Positions 11,099 through 22,915 of a stretch of 64,000 bases of DNA are shown here, one piece after another. Origin of the DNA: Aldrovandia affinis (taxonomy: Eukaryota > Chordata > Actinopteri > Notacanthiformes > Halosauridae); contig JAINUG010000228.1 of assembly GCA_029706075.1 (NCBI GenBank), forward strand, positions 930,001 through 994,000, read 5' to 3'. The number at the start of each line of letters is the position of its first letter. Position 1 is the first letter of the stretch. The notes beneath the pieces are model-generated. The model was not told the origin of the DNA, made no database searches, and was given only the letters and a program-made list of their open reading frames with translations. The position numbers and the translations under genes are program-made.

Positions 11099-12718
11099 AT
11101 ATATACCCCTCCTTACTCCATCCAAAAAAAAAAAACGGGGTTCCTCTAATATTTCATCTACCTCTGTGCCAAATAAATACTCACAGCAATCTGCTGTCAA
11201 TAAAATAAATAAAAACATGAAATACATAGCCTTGGGCGTACAAAGATAAATAAATAAATGAATAATTTCTTGCCATTCCAGGAGGTTCTCTTGTGATTAA
11301 ACACACAGATTGAAGTTCCAAAATGAAAAGCTGTAGGTCAGTGCCATACGAGAGAAGGAAGCAACTTCCGCTAGTTTATTACTGCACATTTTCAGGAGAA
11401 TCCCTGGCTCGCAATGAGGAGGAAATAATCCTACATTACTCTTCTTTTATTCTCACGAAATGCTTGCTCAAATTCAGACACCATGCGGGACAGCGCTTCA
11501 TACTCTGAAAACACTTTCAGAGGGATTGTTTGTATTGATTTTTACTCATTAATTAAGCCCATGTAACAGTGCCTTAAACAGAGTGTAAATATATAATTAT
11601 TATTATTGGAAGGTAGGAGATCAAAACATAGAACCTGCATTATCATGTATTTAATTGATGACCCATTGAACAATGCAACACTCAAAAATGACTAAAAACT
11701 TCTCCTATCACAGCATTTTGATGAAAGGAGATGGCAAAGCAAACCTTAATTTTGTTTGAAATCCTACCAATTTGAAAAAGGAAAACATTTGACATTGTAA
11801 ATGTACTATGTTCAAACTAGCCAAAGACTAACAAATTATCATTATACAGTATTATTATTATTTAAAACTTTTTTTCACACTTCGATGGTGCAGAAATACA
11901 CATTTTGTATATTATAGGATAGGATATTATAGTATAGGATTTTTTAAAGTTAAAAGCTGTTATCAGTGTCTTAAATGAATTACAGATAACACGTTTTTTT
12001 TTTAAGGCCTATAAGTGCAAAGATCAAGTGATGCCATTGACTAATGGCATGATTGTCGTTAGCATTGGAGCTGGTGTGTGATTTATGTGTGGAGACTGAA
12101 TGATTAATTGGCTGGAGAGGGGACACAAGTGATATGACTGAAAGCCATCAACAGGCTTTTTGCTGTGCCCTGCGGTACAAAATGATATCCTTTCCTTAAG
12201 TCACATCAAGCAGGATCCACGGGATAATATCTGAAATATGTCAATTCTGGTAATTGTGGATCCAAAACATGCCCTCCTTTGCTTCGACATGTGTGTTCCT
12301 CCAGCGGCTTGTTTGGGATTTTTTCCTAGACAGGAAATTGATAAAAATCTATAACAATTATAAAAGACCCAGAAGTTTGGGGTGACAAAGTGCACATTCA
12401 CAAAAGTTTCAGTTCTAGTCACCACCTGGTTGCACATTGATTCACAGATGTTATCTTATGCTGCTATGTTGTGTTTTACCCATGGCTCCTTTTCTGGGTC
12501 ACCTTATTAACATTAAATAAAGGAAAGCTGTGATCAGTGGAGCCCTCAATTTTAAAGCTACCTCATCTTCAGACCCCATATTCCCAGTTACCCCGCATGC
12601 AACAAGTACTCTATATGGAGCTCCAGAAAGGAAACCCATCCCAATGTAGCTAAGGCTGGAGCTTACCTGGTTACTCAGCCTAAATCAATTAATCAACCAA
12701 TCCTGTTTGGTTCTTTGT
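11099..12718. other. AT-rich intergenic sequence
   Basis: No coding region or repeat is recognised apart from short A-rich runs (about 11126, 11240-11265). The open frames at 11323-11508 and 12201-12437 have no recognisable features. Confidence 0.45.
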
Positions 12719-12957
12719 ACATTTTACATTACATTTGACATTTTAGTCATTTAGCAGACGCTCTTATCCAGAGCAACTTACACAGTCTTACATTTCTTTA
12801 CATACAATCCATTTATACAGCTGGATATTTTTATTGAAGCAATTCAGCTTAAGTACCTTGCTCAAGGGTACAACAGAAGTACCCCACCTGGGAATTGAAC
12901 CTGCATCCTCTGAGTTACAAGCCCAGTTTCCTAACCATTACACTACACTGCCAGCCA
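12719..12957 (-). mobile_element. V-SINE-type tRNA-derived SINE
   Basis: Read on the minus strand, it starts with a tRNA-like head with a box-A-like TAGTGTAATGGTTAGGA and a box B GGTTCAATTCC. It continues through the V-SINE core words (TACCCTTGAGCAAGGTACTT, then ATTGCTTCA and CCAGCTGTATAAATGG). It ends with the L2 tail TTGCTCTGGATAAGAGCG and TCTGCTAAATGAC. V-SINEs are RNA polymerase III transcripts that borrow L2 machinery through this tail. The copy is nearly full-length. Confidence 0.85.
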
Positions 12958-12978
12958 GTGTCTTACCTTTTGAGAAAC

Positions 12979-13128
12979 AGTGGTTCTCTGTGGCTCAGTT
13001 GGTAGAGCACAGCATTGGCAATGCTTAGGCTGTAGGTTCAATTCCCACTGGGCCCACATATACTGAAAAATGTATGCATTCACTACTGTCGCTTTGGATA
13101 AAAGCGTCTGCTAAATGGCATATATTAC
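12979..13128 (+). mobile_element. HpaI-like tRNA SINE with L2 tail
   Basis: It is a short tRNA-derived SINE. Box A (TGGCTCAGTTGGTAGAGCA) begins at about 12990 and box B (GGTTCAATTCC) at 13035-13045. A short body follows (ACTGAAAAATGTATGCATTC), then the L2-type tail TCGCTTTGGATAAAAGCG and TCTGCTAAATGGC. The head and body resemble the salmonid HpaI SINE as I remember it. Two more copies lie at 37891-38041 and 39240-39347. Its 5' end lies about 22 bp from the 5' end of the oppositely oriented V-SINE. Confidence 0.85.
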
Positions 13129-13643
13129 ATTACTCCATACATGCTCTGTGAGAGTCAAGATGGAGGTCCAACCACCCTTAAGCATATGCGTGCCCATCAC
13201 TGCAGGGGTTACTTATTAGAGGTTGGAAGGAATGGATCAATTAGCACATGCAGCTGAGAAATTAATGATTGTGTTTGGGGGTGGAGTAAGCCGATAAAAG
13301 GCTCACATGAACAGCATGTATATCGCCAATTGAACTGTTAATCAGTGTGAATAGTTTGGACCGAATGCCAATTTTGCAGTTGTACTTAAAGCAGTGATGT
13401 CAAAGTTTCTAACTTTGAGCAGAGATAACTGTGAGGGAAATGTTTTAACTTGTAGAATTGATGCAACAAAAACTTGATAACTGAAAAGGCTTTCACTTCT
13501 GAACTAATGGCTATAGAAATGGACAAAAACATTTCCCATCTGTGTGGTTATCTGGGAAAACCCTTAAAATGGCAAATAGCTGAATTAGTCACTATCTCTG
13601 TCTGTCACTGGGAAATGCAAAAGCTATTTCCTATGCTTTTGTA
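13129..13643. other. Single-copy intergenic sequence
   Basis: Nothing recognisable was seen in this stretch. Confidence 0.45.
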
Positions 13644-13655
13644 AGACATAGGACT
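13644..13655 (+). repeat. Left target-site duplication of 345-bp element
   Basis: AGACATAGGACT is repeated exactly at 14001-14012, directly flanking the interspersed element between them. Confidence 0.85.
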
Positions 13656-14000
13656 CTCATCTCTCATTGTCTAAGCTGCTTATTCCTGGTTAGGGTCGCG
13701 GGGGGCTGGAGCCTATCCCAGCATGCATAGGGGCGAGAGGCAGGAATAAACCCTGGACAGGTCGCCAATCCATCGCAGGGCACACACACACCATTCACTC
13801 ACACACTCATACCTACGGGCAATTTAGACTCTCCAATTAGGCTAACGTGCATGTCTTTGGACTGTGGGAGGAAACCGGAGTACCCGGAGGAAACCCACGC
13901 GGACACAGGGAGAACATGCAAACTCCACACAGAAAGGCCCCCGGCCCAAGACCTTCTTGCTGTGAGGCGACAGTGCTATCCACTGCACCACCGTGCCGCC
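13656..14000 (+). mobile_element. 345-bp fish interspersed repeat (retroposed)
   Basis: This is a member of a widespread fish repeat. It contains AGGGTCGCGGGGGGCTGGAG, GACAGGTCGCCAATCCATCG, GGAAACCGGAGTACCCGGAG and, at its end, CACTGCACCACCGTGCCGCC. I recognise the family from many fish genomes but cannot name it with certainty; it is probably the non-coding end of a LINE or a SINE. The perfect 12-bp duplication on both sides defines the insertion exactly and indicates target-primed reverse transcription. A 20-bp exact piece of it also lies at 19290-19309 on the opposite strand. Confidence 0.85.
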
Positions 14001-14012
14001 AGACATAGGACT
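14001..14012 (+). repeat. Right target-site duplication of 345-bp element
   Basis: Exact copy of 13644-13655. Confidence 0.85.
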
Positions 14013-14803
14013 AGCAGTAATATTTTACTTAAATAGAGAAGAAGTAAAGCATTCTCAATCCTTTCCTTAATGCACAAAGACACAGCCACCCTGAGAACTG
14101 TGTTTGTATACAAAGGTGTTGTAGCTGGATTTTATATTTTTTGCAAAGAGTTTTCCCATGCCTGATTCCTAATATGAGATATATTTTTACCACTGTGGGA
14201 CCCAAACATGTGGTAACTTTACATTGTGGGAACTCATAGAAGTCTTGTGGGTGGCATAAGTGGGAAATCAATGAAAGGGAGCAGTGCAGAGCACTTCCAA
14301 CTGTTTTCTCTCTTGGTGCAGTGGTACAGAATGCTTCTCTATTACAGGAATTGAAAAAACTTAGCAAATGGCTCTCAGCCGATTAAGTTCTTTGAAACCT
14401 CTTTGGTCATGACAAGGAAGTAGATGAGAATGTTTCAGAAACAGAGGACAAGGTTAAAGATGATCCTAATTATCAAGAATCATCCTCTGATGAAAAGGAA
14501 GAAACTCTTGTAGTCACTCAGCTATAAAATGAAAATGAGTGGAGATGGAGATGTTTGTGTCATCCAAAAATGGCAAAACAGTATGGTTCCCCCATACTCA
14601 CAAAGTCAGGGTAGACTGGCAACTGCTAACATTATCAAAATGGATGGCCTACCAGGTTCACTGCCAACCATATCCATGACATAAAATCAGCCTCACCCTG
14701 CCTGTGGTTCTAGCGAGTAAAATGTGCAACTCGAGAGGTCATATGTGTGAAATGCCCAAGTGGTGCCCAGGACTGCATCAATATAACCAAACATTTTGCT
14801 ATA
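14013..14803. other. Single-copy intergenic sequence
   Basis: No gene or repeat is recognised. Open frames on the minus strand (14029-14367) are without recognisable features. Confidence 0.4.
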
Positions 14804-15875
14804 CAGTGGGTATAAAAAGTATTCACCCCCTTGGAATATTTCTGCATTTTATTTTGTTACTAACATGGAATCAAAATGCATTTGGGATTTCTTGCCACTG
14901 ATCAACACACAACTCTATACAAATAATACCACAACTATAAAGCTTTTTAATTAATTAATTACAAATTTAAAAAACACAAGTATCCATCCATAAGTATTCA
15001 TCCCTGTGGCTAAGATACACCTAAAAAACTAATTTCACTCTATTTGATTGGAGTCCACTTGTGAACAATTAAGGTGTTTCAAATGATTTCTAATTAAATA
15101 CGCCTGTCTGTGAGAGGTCTTACAGTTGGTTAGTGCATTTCCAAACAAGAGCTTCATCATAAAGACCAAAGAACATTCAAAGCAAATCTGAGAAAAGTAT
15201 CAATCAGGGGAAGGCTAAAATAAGATTTCCCCGGAGCACTATTAAGACCATCATAAAGAAATGGAGAGAATATGGTACAACTTTAAATTAGTTTAGAACA
15301 GGCCGTCCAGCAAAACTGAGCATCCATGCAAGAAGGGCACTTGTTAGGGAGGCCACCAAGAGGCTTATGGCAACAAAAATACCCTGGGAGCTTCACAAAT
15401 CTGCAGTTTATGGGAGGGTGGCAAAAAGAAAACCATTGTTGAAGAAAACTCACATGAAATCTCACCTAGAATTTGCCAGAAGGCATGTGAGAGACCCAAA
15501 CCAAGTGGAGGAAGATTCTATAGTCTGATGAGACCAAGGTTGGACATTTTGGCCTCAACATTAGGTGCTATGTTTGGCACCAGCCTAACACACATCATCC
15601 CAAAAACACTATCCCTACCGTGAAACATATTGGCAGGGCGGGGGGCTAATTCTATGGGGATGCTTTTCTATTTAAGGGACTTCAAAATAGAGGGCAAAAT
15701 GGATATAGACAAATCTGCGAGGAAAACCTGCTGCAGTCTGCAAGAGATCTGGACTTGGGAGAAGATATATATTCTTTGACCCAAAGCATACAGAAAAACC
15801 ACGTTGGAGTGGTTTAAAAACAATAAAAATGTCCTTGAGTGGCTCAATCAGAGCCAAGACAAAACAATGCTTAGA
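14804..15875 (+). mobile_element. Tc1-like element with IR/DR-type left end, right end lost
   Basis: The left end begins CAGTGGGTATAAAAAGTATT just after a TA dinucleotide at 14802-14803. A second related direct repeat (ATAAGTATTCATCCCTG) lies at about 14990-15006. Two direct repeats per terminal repeat are the IR/DR arrangement known from Sleeping Beauty-type Tc1 elements. A decayed transposase frame follows. There is no right terminal repeat: the element stops near 15875 against a CR1-like fragment. A second, internally deleted family member lies at 32470-33300 in the opposite orientation. Confidence 0.85.
15150..15870 (+). pseudogene. Decayed Tc1 transposase
   Basis: The N-terminal region is readable as IIKTKEHSKQI followed by a stop, then RPSSKTEH. 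Later blocks correspond to the DDE catalytic domain, with IPT..KHIGR near 15620 and, after shifts, CEENLLQSARDLDLGRRYIF and FKNNKNVLEWLNQSQD. The last block is the family WPSQSPDLNP motif, decayed. Several stops and frameshifts are present. The gene is dead. The IR/DR copy at 32470-33300 still has a cleaner N-terminus. Confidence 0.8.
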
Positions 15876-15884
15876 TCATGATAG

Positions 15885-16190
15885 ATCAACTACTATTCCA
15901 AAGTATTTTTCAACTTGAACACATCTTTCTCCTCGCCATAAAGTACTCCCATAAAGTAAAAATAATACATTTCTATTTCTCACATGCATAACTTTACATT
16001 TACTGTAGCTATACTGAATGTCATCTGCCAGGTTTCCTCCCACTTCTGGATTTTTTTAAATCATCTTGGATTACCTCAGTAGATTCCATACTGTTTGCTA
16101 AACCCCCAAGTTTTGTGCAAATTCTGCAAATTTAACTATTTTGCTAATAACATCCCTTTCAAGATAATTCATGTAAATAAGGAAAAACAA
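15885..16190 (-). pseudogene. CR1-like LINE reverse transcriptase fragment
   Basis: Read on the minus strand, the frame gives GGLANSMESTEVIQDDLKK, then WEETWQMTFS, then a block ending KYFGIVVD. This order matches the segment just after the FADD catalytic box in CR1-clade reverse transcriptases (family: KFADDTKLGG, then QDDLKKLQKWAD.WQM.FN, then KDLGV.VD). The FADD box itself has decayed (CRICTK). Several stop codons are present upstream. It is an old fragment with no ends preserved, lying directly next to the truncated Tc1 element. Confidence 0.75.
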
Positions 16191-19100
16191 ATTATATGAG
16201 TGTGAGCTGAGGTAATCTGAGCATCAACATCATCAACATCATCGTCATAATATTAATGCAAGTCCACACATTGGTTCTATCTTCAATGTATAATGTGGCC
16301 TGAGGGCAAGAGTGTACACGCACACAGAATCCTGCATTCTCTCTATCATGTCGCAAGATGCTGTATGGCAAGGGAATTATACTGAAGAGCAGCTCAAACA
16401 CAGGTGGTAAGAGTGCTGTTTACACATGTATGTGCTCTGAACTCGCATCAAAGACAGAAATGGGCAAGTGGGGTAAGAATAAAAGCTTGCTGTAAAGACA
16501 AGCGGCACTAATAAGAATCGCAGAGTTTCGTTGAGGCTAAACACTCTTTGGATTAATCTTCAAACAGGGAGATGAAAGCTTTTAAAGCACAAAAAGGTAG
16601 GATGCCAGTAAGAGGAATTTGTAGTCCATTAAATATATCTGAAAGCTAGGCCTTCAGAGGGGAAAGACAGCTACATAAGGGGGGAAAAGCATTAGCGTTC
16701 ACACAAGTTTGTGTTTGTATTATTTTGTTTTATTTATTCCACTAGGGCTAAGACATTGCATTATTTATTGATTATTTTTGCCCTCTTAGATCCCTAACCT
16801 AAACAATGAACAAAGGACTTCAAAATCACAACACAGATCAAAGAAGGTTGAAGATGATGTCACAGCTGTGACTGGGGCCAAAGCATTGTACCAGTTTTAA
16901 AAAAACACAATGTGGGGAGAGTGAGGCCCTGATCAGATAGCCCAACTCCCGTCACTCCCTTTGCCCCAGCCTCTATGCTCTTCTGTTCCTGAATAAACAA
17001 CCTTGTTGTTGGAAGACTAATGAGGAGGGGGAATGGCGGAATGGTACATTTCATGGGGGGGGTATGCCAACAAAGTGGCAGATGGCAAGTATGCCATGAA
17101 AGTTGCCTTGAAAGTAGCACATAGTGAGTTCAACTCTTGTTAAGGTTGTTTCAGGGAAATGTTAGCTGGGACAGTTTTCAAAATGATCTCCTAGATTTGC
17201 ATTATCATTTGTATAAAACACAACTCAATGAGGAAGCTACAATATTTATAAGATTGCAGTCTACGAAGTGACAGATATCAATAAGCGGTTCAGGGTGAGA
17301 ATTGTTTTTGCTACAATGATTTGATACTCTCCTGCCTATTTTCTTTTTTTGCCGTAAACGTATGTTTTAAAAGTAATTACACCTCTACGGCCCACATAAA
17401 TCACCCAAATTAATTGGTTTGGCAATTAATGCAACTTCGCTCATCACTTGGTCAAGTCAACTCTGTGCAACACTTTGAGTGAGTCAAGACCTCCGGCAGA
17501 TTACATGCTTTTACCCGCAGCCACAGAAGACAAATGAGTATGGAGCTTAAGCACTGCAGGACAGAATAACAATTATAACTTTGAGCGTTTATCAAGAAGT
17601 GTTGGCACTTCCTGTGACTGAGTGAAGTGTCCCTTTTTAAAAACTGTTAAGGTGTTATAGAGTGCATTCAGGGAGAATGATGTGACTCAGGATGGCAATC
17701 GTTCCTGTTGCTCTCTGCCCTGTCACAGGGCCTAACAAGAACGACTGTGCATGGTCCAGTGGAAATAAACCTGCATGTTCTGCTGGAATTCAGAGAAAAG
17801 GCTGTAAAGCAAGCTAGCGTTTTGTTTTGGGTGGTCTAGTTAAAGCGTTGTGTTCAGTGGAGACTAGTTATGTTTAGAATGGTAATAAGCCCTTGCTTGC
17901 CTGAACGAAGACATCAAAGGCCCACTACGTTACTGGGACTGCCTCTCTCTGGCAATGGAGAGGCTGCATGAAGTGGCGCAGAAAGGCCTTTATTTTTATC
18001 TTTGCATTGTTTCACGGGGCTGCATAAATATCCGGTCACCCTATCAGAACAACATATCTTACACCGCCATATCATATCATTTAAAGTGTATCTTGTGGTA
18101 ACATGCTATTTCTGTCAACACCTCACTGAAGTGTGTGCATTTACCATGCTTCATACATTCCTGTTTATTGGAGCTTTCCATGCCTTTTGGAGAAAATTCC
18201 ATTGAAATTACTAAGGTGTATATGTATATACTTTTTCCCCATCAGCTATTGCTGTTAGCCTGTTAGGAGATGCAATAATAATGCTGTCACCCTGAAATGA
18301 CCTCAGTCAAACTATGCTCAATGGGAAGCATATGGGAAAGGAACTCCCAAGTGATTGTGTTCTGGCAGCTATGCAACTTTCTGATGCAGATATTCCCACT
18401 TTTGAGCCAAGAAGCCAATGCTGAAACTCATTGTGTCCTAATTTCTTCTGTATTTTGTATACTACTATGTACTATTTGAGACATAATAAATGATTATAAT
18501 ACAACAAAAAGGACAAACACATTTATACTGTACATTTTGCCCTAAAGAGGAAACTACTTGCCCACACCCATGTTTCTCCTAGGAAAATAAGAATTCTGAC
18601 TGCCTACTGTGTTGAGATTAAAATAAACAACATAAAAAATATCAGGACATCAGCCAGCACATTCAATCAACAAGAAAACCACAATCACACATAATTATTT
18701 ACAAAAAATGTATGCTGAGAGGCTCTGTATTTACAGAGATGCATGCTGCAGCAAAAAAAAAAAAACAGGCCTCTTCCCTAATCAAAATACTTTTTGTCCT
18801 TAAGGACAAAATTCTGTTTTCAAGCAAGTGTTACTCTGTAAAAGTGGATCAAACATTTTTTGTTTATTTTAGAGAAAGCAATGCTTGTGAAGTTATGTTC
18901 AAAACTGATAGGAAAAGGCTGTACAAAGTGGCAGAGACAAAAAATGTGTCATTCAAACATAAAAATTCACAGGACACCTAATTTTATGGTTATTAATCAT
19001 TATAATGATTATGTTTAGGACTTTTGGGTTCGGTACGCGCTGTGAACCGAACGAATACAATCTTGCTTTAACCACTAACGCACGTGCAGAACTTTTTTGG

Positions 19101-19245
19101 AGGGGTATTGACGGACATTTTTTATTTATTTAAGAAAGAAAGATATGTGCCTTACTTTGCTCAGCAAATTATGGCCAATTATCCACTGTTTACAAAGTTC
19201 ATAATAAATGAAAAGCAATTTTATTTTATTATATATTTATTTTAT
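16191..19245. other. Single-copy intergenic sequence
   Basis: No gene recognised. The stretch at about 17375-17620 (with AAATTAATTGG and GGCAATTAATGC) has the look of a conserved non-coding element, but this cannot be tested here. The open frames at 18002-18205, 18712-18981 and 19084-19401 are AT-rich and featureless. Confidence 0.35.
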
Positions 19246-19353
19246 TTATATATATATATATATATATCACAGCAAGAATATATAGTTTATACTCCGGTTT
19301 CCTCCCACATATATATATATAGGTATATATATATATATATATTATATATATAT
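19246..19353. repeat. Interrupted (TA)n tracts with embedded repeat fragment
   Basis: TA runs at about 19248-19268, 19308-19320 and 19323-19353. Between the first two, bases 19290-19309 are the exact reverse complement of 13863-13882 in the 345-bp interspersed repeat. Confidence 0.85.
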
Positions 19354-21632
19354 GACCAGGAAAAAAGACAGAAAAAACAAATAACGGAAAAAAACAAATA
19401 ACGGACGGCCTCAGTTTTTAAGACGGATTCTCTGAAACCTGACCCGAGGATAGATTCTCATGACAAGATGGAGGATGGAGACTGAAGCTTCTTGGGGATC
19501 CATGAAAGGAAGACAGCAATGAAAGAGAGCGGAAAGAAAACAGAACGGTATGTGTCACCCCCAAGACTGATAAAGGAATGAAAGATAAGGCCACCTTGAG
19601 CAAATGTAGATTAAAGAGCGAAGATAGAAAGAATTGTTTTCGAGGAGAGAAAAAACGATATTTTGGGCACATTGCCAGAGCAGTCTGTAGATGATAAAAC
19701 CTGTGACCTTTCCCCACCCACAATGGCTCCTATCTGCACCAGGCCCAAAGGAGGCACAGAGGCACATTCCTCTCCCACTGATAACTCCACTCAAGTCTCT
19801 ATAGTCAATATGCCTCCCCTGACAAACACAAGTATTTACATAAGATTATCCTCACTTTTTAGTTTTGCTGTTTGCCCTCCCCCCAATACAGAGGTGTCCT
19901 CCATGGATTAATTCTATAAGTCCACAGCTAGTCTTTATTTTTAAATACATTAATCTTCTCTTCTCAGAAATTAAAGTATTAAAGTAACTGCTAGGCTAGT
20001 TAAGTACTGTTTGGAACCAGACTGGTTGTGGGTTAATTGGCATACATACAAAACAGACATAACATGAGAAAATATAGTTAGGAAAGGGCGTGCTGATGGT
20101 TCAGTAGGTCATGATCATGGAAGGTTCATGATCAGTCTCTTTGCATAACACCCAGCATAGCAAGTACGCATGACACATGCTGACACATTCACTGAACATT
20201 TTAATCTCTTTATATCCAATATGATATTGGCAAGGTTTGTTTAAATACAATTCAAAGCCACTGTAATATCACTCTAAAAATATGTAAATAAAATGTACCC
20301 CTGGTCTGTTAGTGGGATGTAAAAAGGATTCAACTTCTCCCATGTGGATAAAAAATATAATCACAGAAGTTGTTTGTCTACTTGTAACCACTGACAATAA
20401 CAGGTATTCTAACCATGTCAATCCACATAGCTGAAGGAGGCTGTGCTTGCATGGTCAGATATGCCAAAGACTATAGAAAAAGGAAATTGTCTTTTGAAGA
20501 CAATCAAAGAAAAGAGTAGAAAAAGAAAGAGCTTCTCTGGTTTGCTTTTAATAGGTCTGAAATGAACTCAACACGGAGAAAAAAAATGTATGTTATAAAA
20601 TCACAAAGCAAGAAATTGGTAAACAATGGATTCAAGAAGAAGGGAAAATGTACACGGATATGTCTTTCAAAGAACAGTTTGCTTCAGGTGAATCAATGGC
20701 AACTGCTGGAGTATTTTATGGCCTCTTTGTTGAGATGCGCGCATGACCTCTGACCCCAATCAGACCATTGCGAAGAGTGATCCGACAGCCCGCTCAGGCT
20801 CCTCTTTCACAGATAAAGACGTGGACCGCAGAACGGCACAATGCCCAATGTTCTGAGGGCTTAACCAAGCATCATATCAGATCGTAATCACTTGGGAGAG
20901 CGTGATTAGATATGGATAGTATTTCAGCTCCTCTGGACAGACTGCTAATTGTCCATGCAGGCTGTGAAATGGGTCTCACAGCTTTCCGTAGGGAGGAAAA
21001 GGAAACCCTCAGTGAGACGATGGTGCAGAGGTAAAAAAAAAAATATATATATATATAATAAAAAAGAAAAAAGAATGGCCCTTTTTCATTGTTCTATAAT
21101 CAGTGACCCTGTTCAGTGCACACCCCCGGATGAAAAGTCTCGTTCTAATTGGGTTGATTCCCCATCCCACACCCATAGCCCCATGAAACGATTACTTCAA
21201 TCATGTCACAGTGTGTGCAACATTTTCTGAAAGAGGGCCCCCAGGGGTAGGCGATTGGTTCATCCCCTTGGCACCCCAGGCGCTGTTCACTCCCTTGTTC
21301 AAAACTCTGTTTGAATGGCTACTCAAGACAGTAGCGTGTTGGCTGTCTGCAAGCATTTAACGGTAGTGGCTGGAGTAAACCTACAAGCTTATTTTTCAAT
21401 GCTTGAATGAGCGTATCTGACATATTAATAAATAAAAACATTACAAATATGTATGAGCTAAGTCAACCGGCACCAGAAAAAAACATTAAATAACGTGGAT
21501 GTGGAGAACTAATCAGGACAAGAGTCTTTTTACAGAAATTAAATATGCATATTGTACAGAACTGCAATAATGAGGTCAAATGCAAAGTAAACCATCAGGA
21601 AATGCATAGTATTGCAAAAGACATGGGCTCAC
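19354..21632. other. Single-copy intergenic sequence
   Basis: No gene recognised. A small A/TA-rich tract lies at 21035-21070. The stretch 20720-20990 has mixed composition and a direct-repeat nuclear-receptor-like site, and is a candidate regulatory block. Confidence 0.35.
20744..20756 (-). promoter_or_regulatory. DR1-type nuclear receptor site
   Basis: On the minus strand the 13 bases read GGGTCAGAGGTCA: two AGGTCA-type half sites as a direct repeat with one base between them. This is the consensus for RXR heterodimers, HNF4 and COUP-TF. Function is inferred from the motif alone. Confidence 0.4.
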
Positions 21633-21662
21633 CTCCGCCACCACCCAGGAGACTGGAGTTTG
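21633..21662 (-). other. Candidate 30-nt microexon
   Basis: On the minus strand a long pyrimidine tract ending TTTCCCTCTCTTTCTGCAG immediately precedes the segment, and GTGAGC immediately follows it, after an exonic end GGAG. Both are close to consensus vertebrate splice sites. The 30 nt are divisible by three and open in all three frames. One frame reads NSSLLGGGG plus split codons. In-frame microexons of this size are common in neuronal genes. I do not recognise the host gene, and no other minus-strand exon was found in the window. If real, the window lies within a large intron. A chance pairing of splice-like motifs cannot be excluded. Confidence 0.3.
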
Positions 21663-22915
21663 CTGCAGAAAGAGAGGGAAAAAAGGAAAAATGGATTAAA
21701 AGATGAGCAAGCAAGAAGGGCAAGTTTCACTTTCAAGTTTAATGTTGTCTTCTTATCTTAAACTGCATATTCAATTGATGAATACCTATGTGGGTGATGT
21801 AGATGTTTGTACATGAAGTACAACACAGAACCTTTGTTGATACACTGCTAGACATGAGCACAGGGGTACAGAGATTTATCAGCCACTAAAGTACACAGGA
21901 GGGTCTCTTTGATGCCATTCTTGAAATCCCTAAAAGTACCAGCACTTTGGTTTGTAGAAATGTCCCACCACTCATATTGCACAGATAAGTGGTCTACAGT
22001 CTACAAACAAAAAAATACAACTGTATCATTTATAGAGTAATCTTCCCTGTCTAAGTCTTAGTAGAGTAGGCAAAGACACCCCATGATGTGGACTAACCTG
22101 TGCAACCTTCCAGAACAGTCCGCGCCTCCTAAATTACAGCCACACCAAGAGCTGAGCTCAAAGAGGAATTTGAATTATTTCAAAAGATGCCATTATAATA
22201 AGAAAAAATATCTCATTCAGCGGCGTTATCAGGACCAAGCCTTATCCTCGGTGGTTAGAGAAAAGATTAGAGGGGATTAAAATTTGACAGCTGATTTGGG
22301 TGTTTCTGAAAAAACAGAGCAGGTATGTGTTTGGAGCGCAGTTCAGCTGAGGGGCACAGGACATTGTTTCAGTGAACTCTCAGAAAAACATTCAGACCAT
22401 CACCCACATAGGATCTCTTCGTTGAAAAGTCTTCTTGAAGGGATTTTGCCTTTTTGCTTTTATTTTCCCAGTTCCTTTCATCCTAACGTCAGCAAGGATC
22501 ATCTTTCCAGCATTTTATTGAATAAACCAATTTTTTTGGTTTTGTAAAATTGCATGAGGCTGTCTTGCTTTAATATGCCCAAACAATTCAATAATGTTTG
22601 TTCACAAACTCAGCCAAGCCACAGAGACCAGTTCAACATATGCCAATATCGCATGTCCAAAAATAACCAACAACAGAACTGAAATTGCTCCTTTAACCTT
22701 ATTCTCTGGTTTTTGAAAGAGAAAGGACCGAGGCAGGTTTTTTTGGCCAGTGTTCAGAGTCCACACCTTCCAGCTACAGCAGTAGGGCCAGTGTTGCTCT
22801 AAAGGCAAAGCAGATGCGTGCAAGTGGGAAGTGGACAAAGAGGGTGCGTTGCTGATGGAATGTGCATTTGACAGAATTCTAACCAGACAAAAAAAACACA
22901 GATGTGCACGCACAA
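21663..22915. other. Single-copy intergenic sequence
   Basis: No gene or known repeat recognised. Confidence 0.4.
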
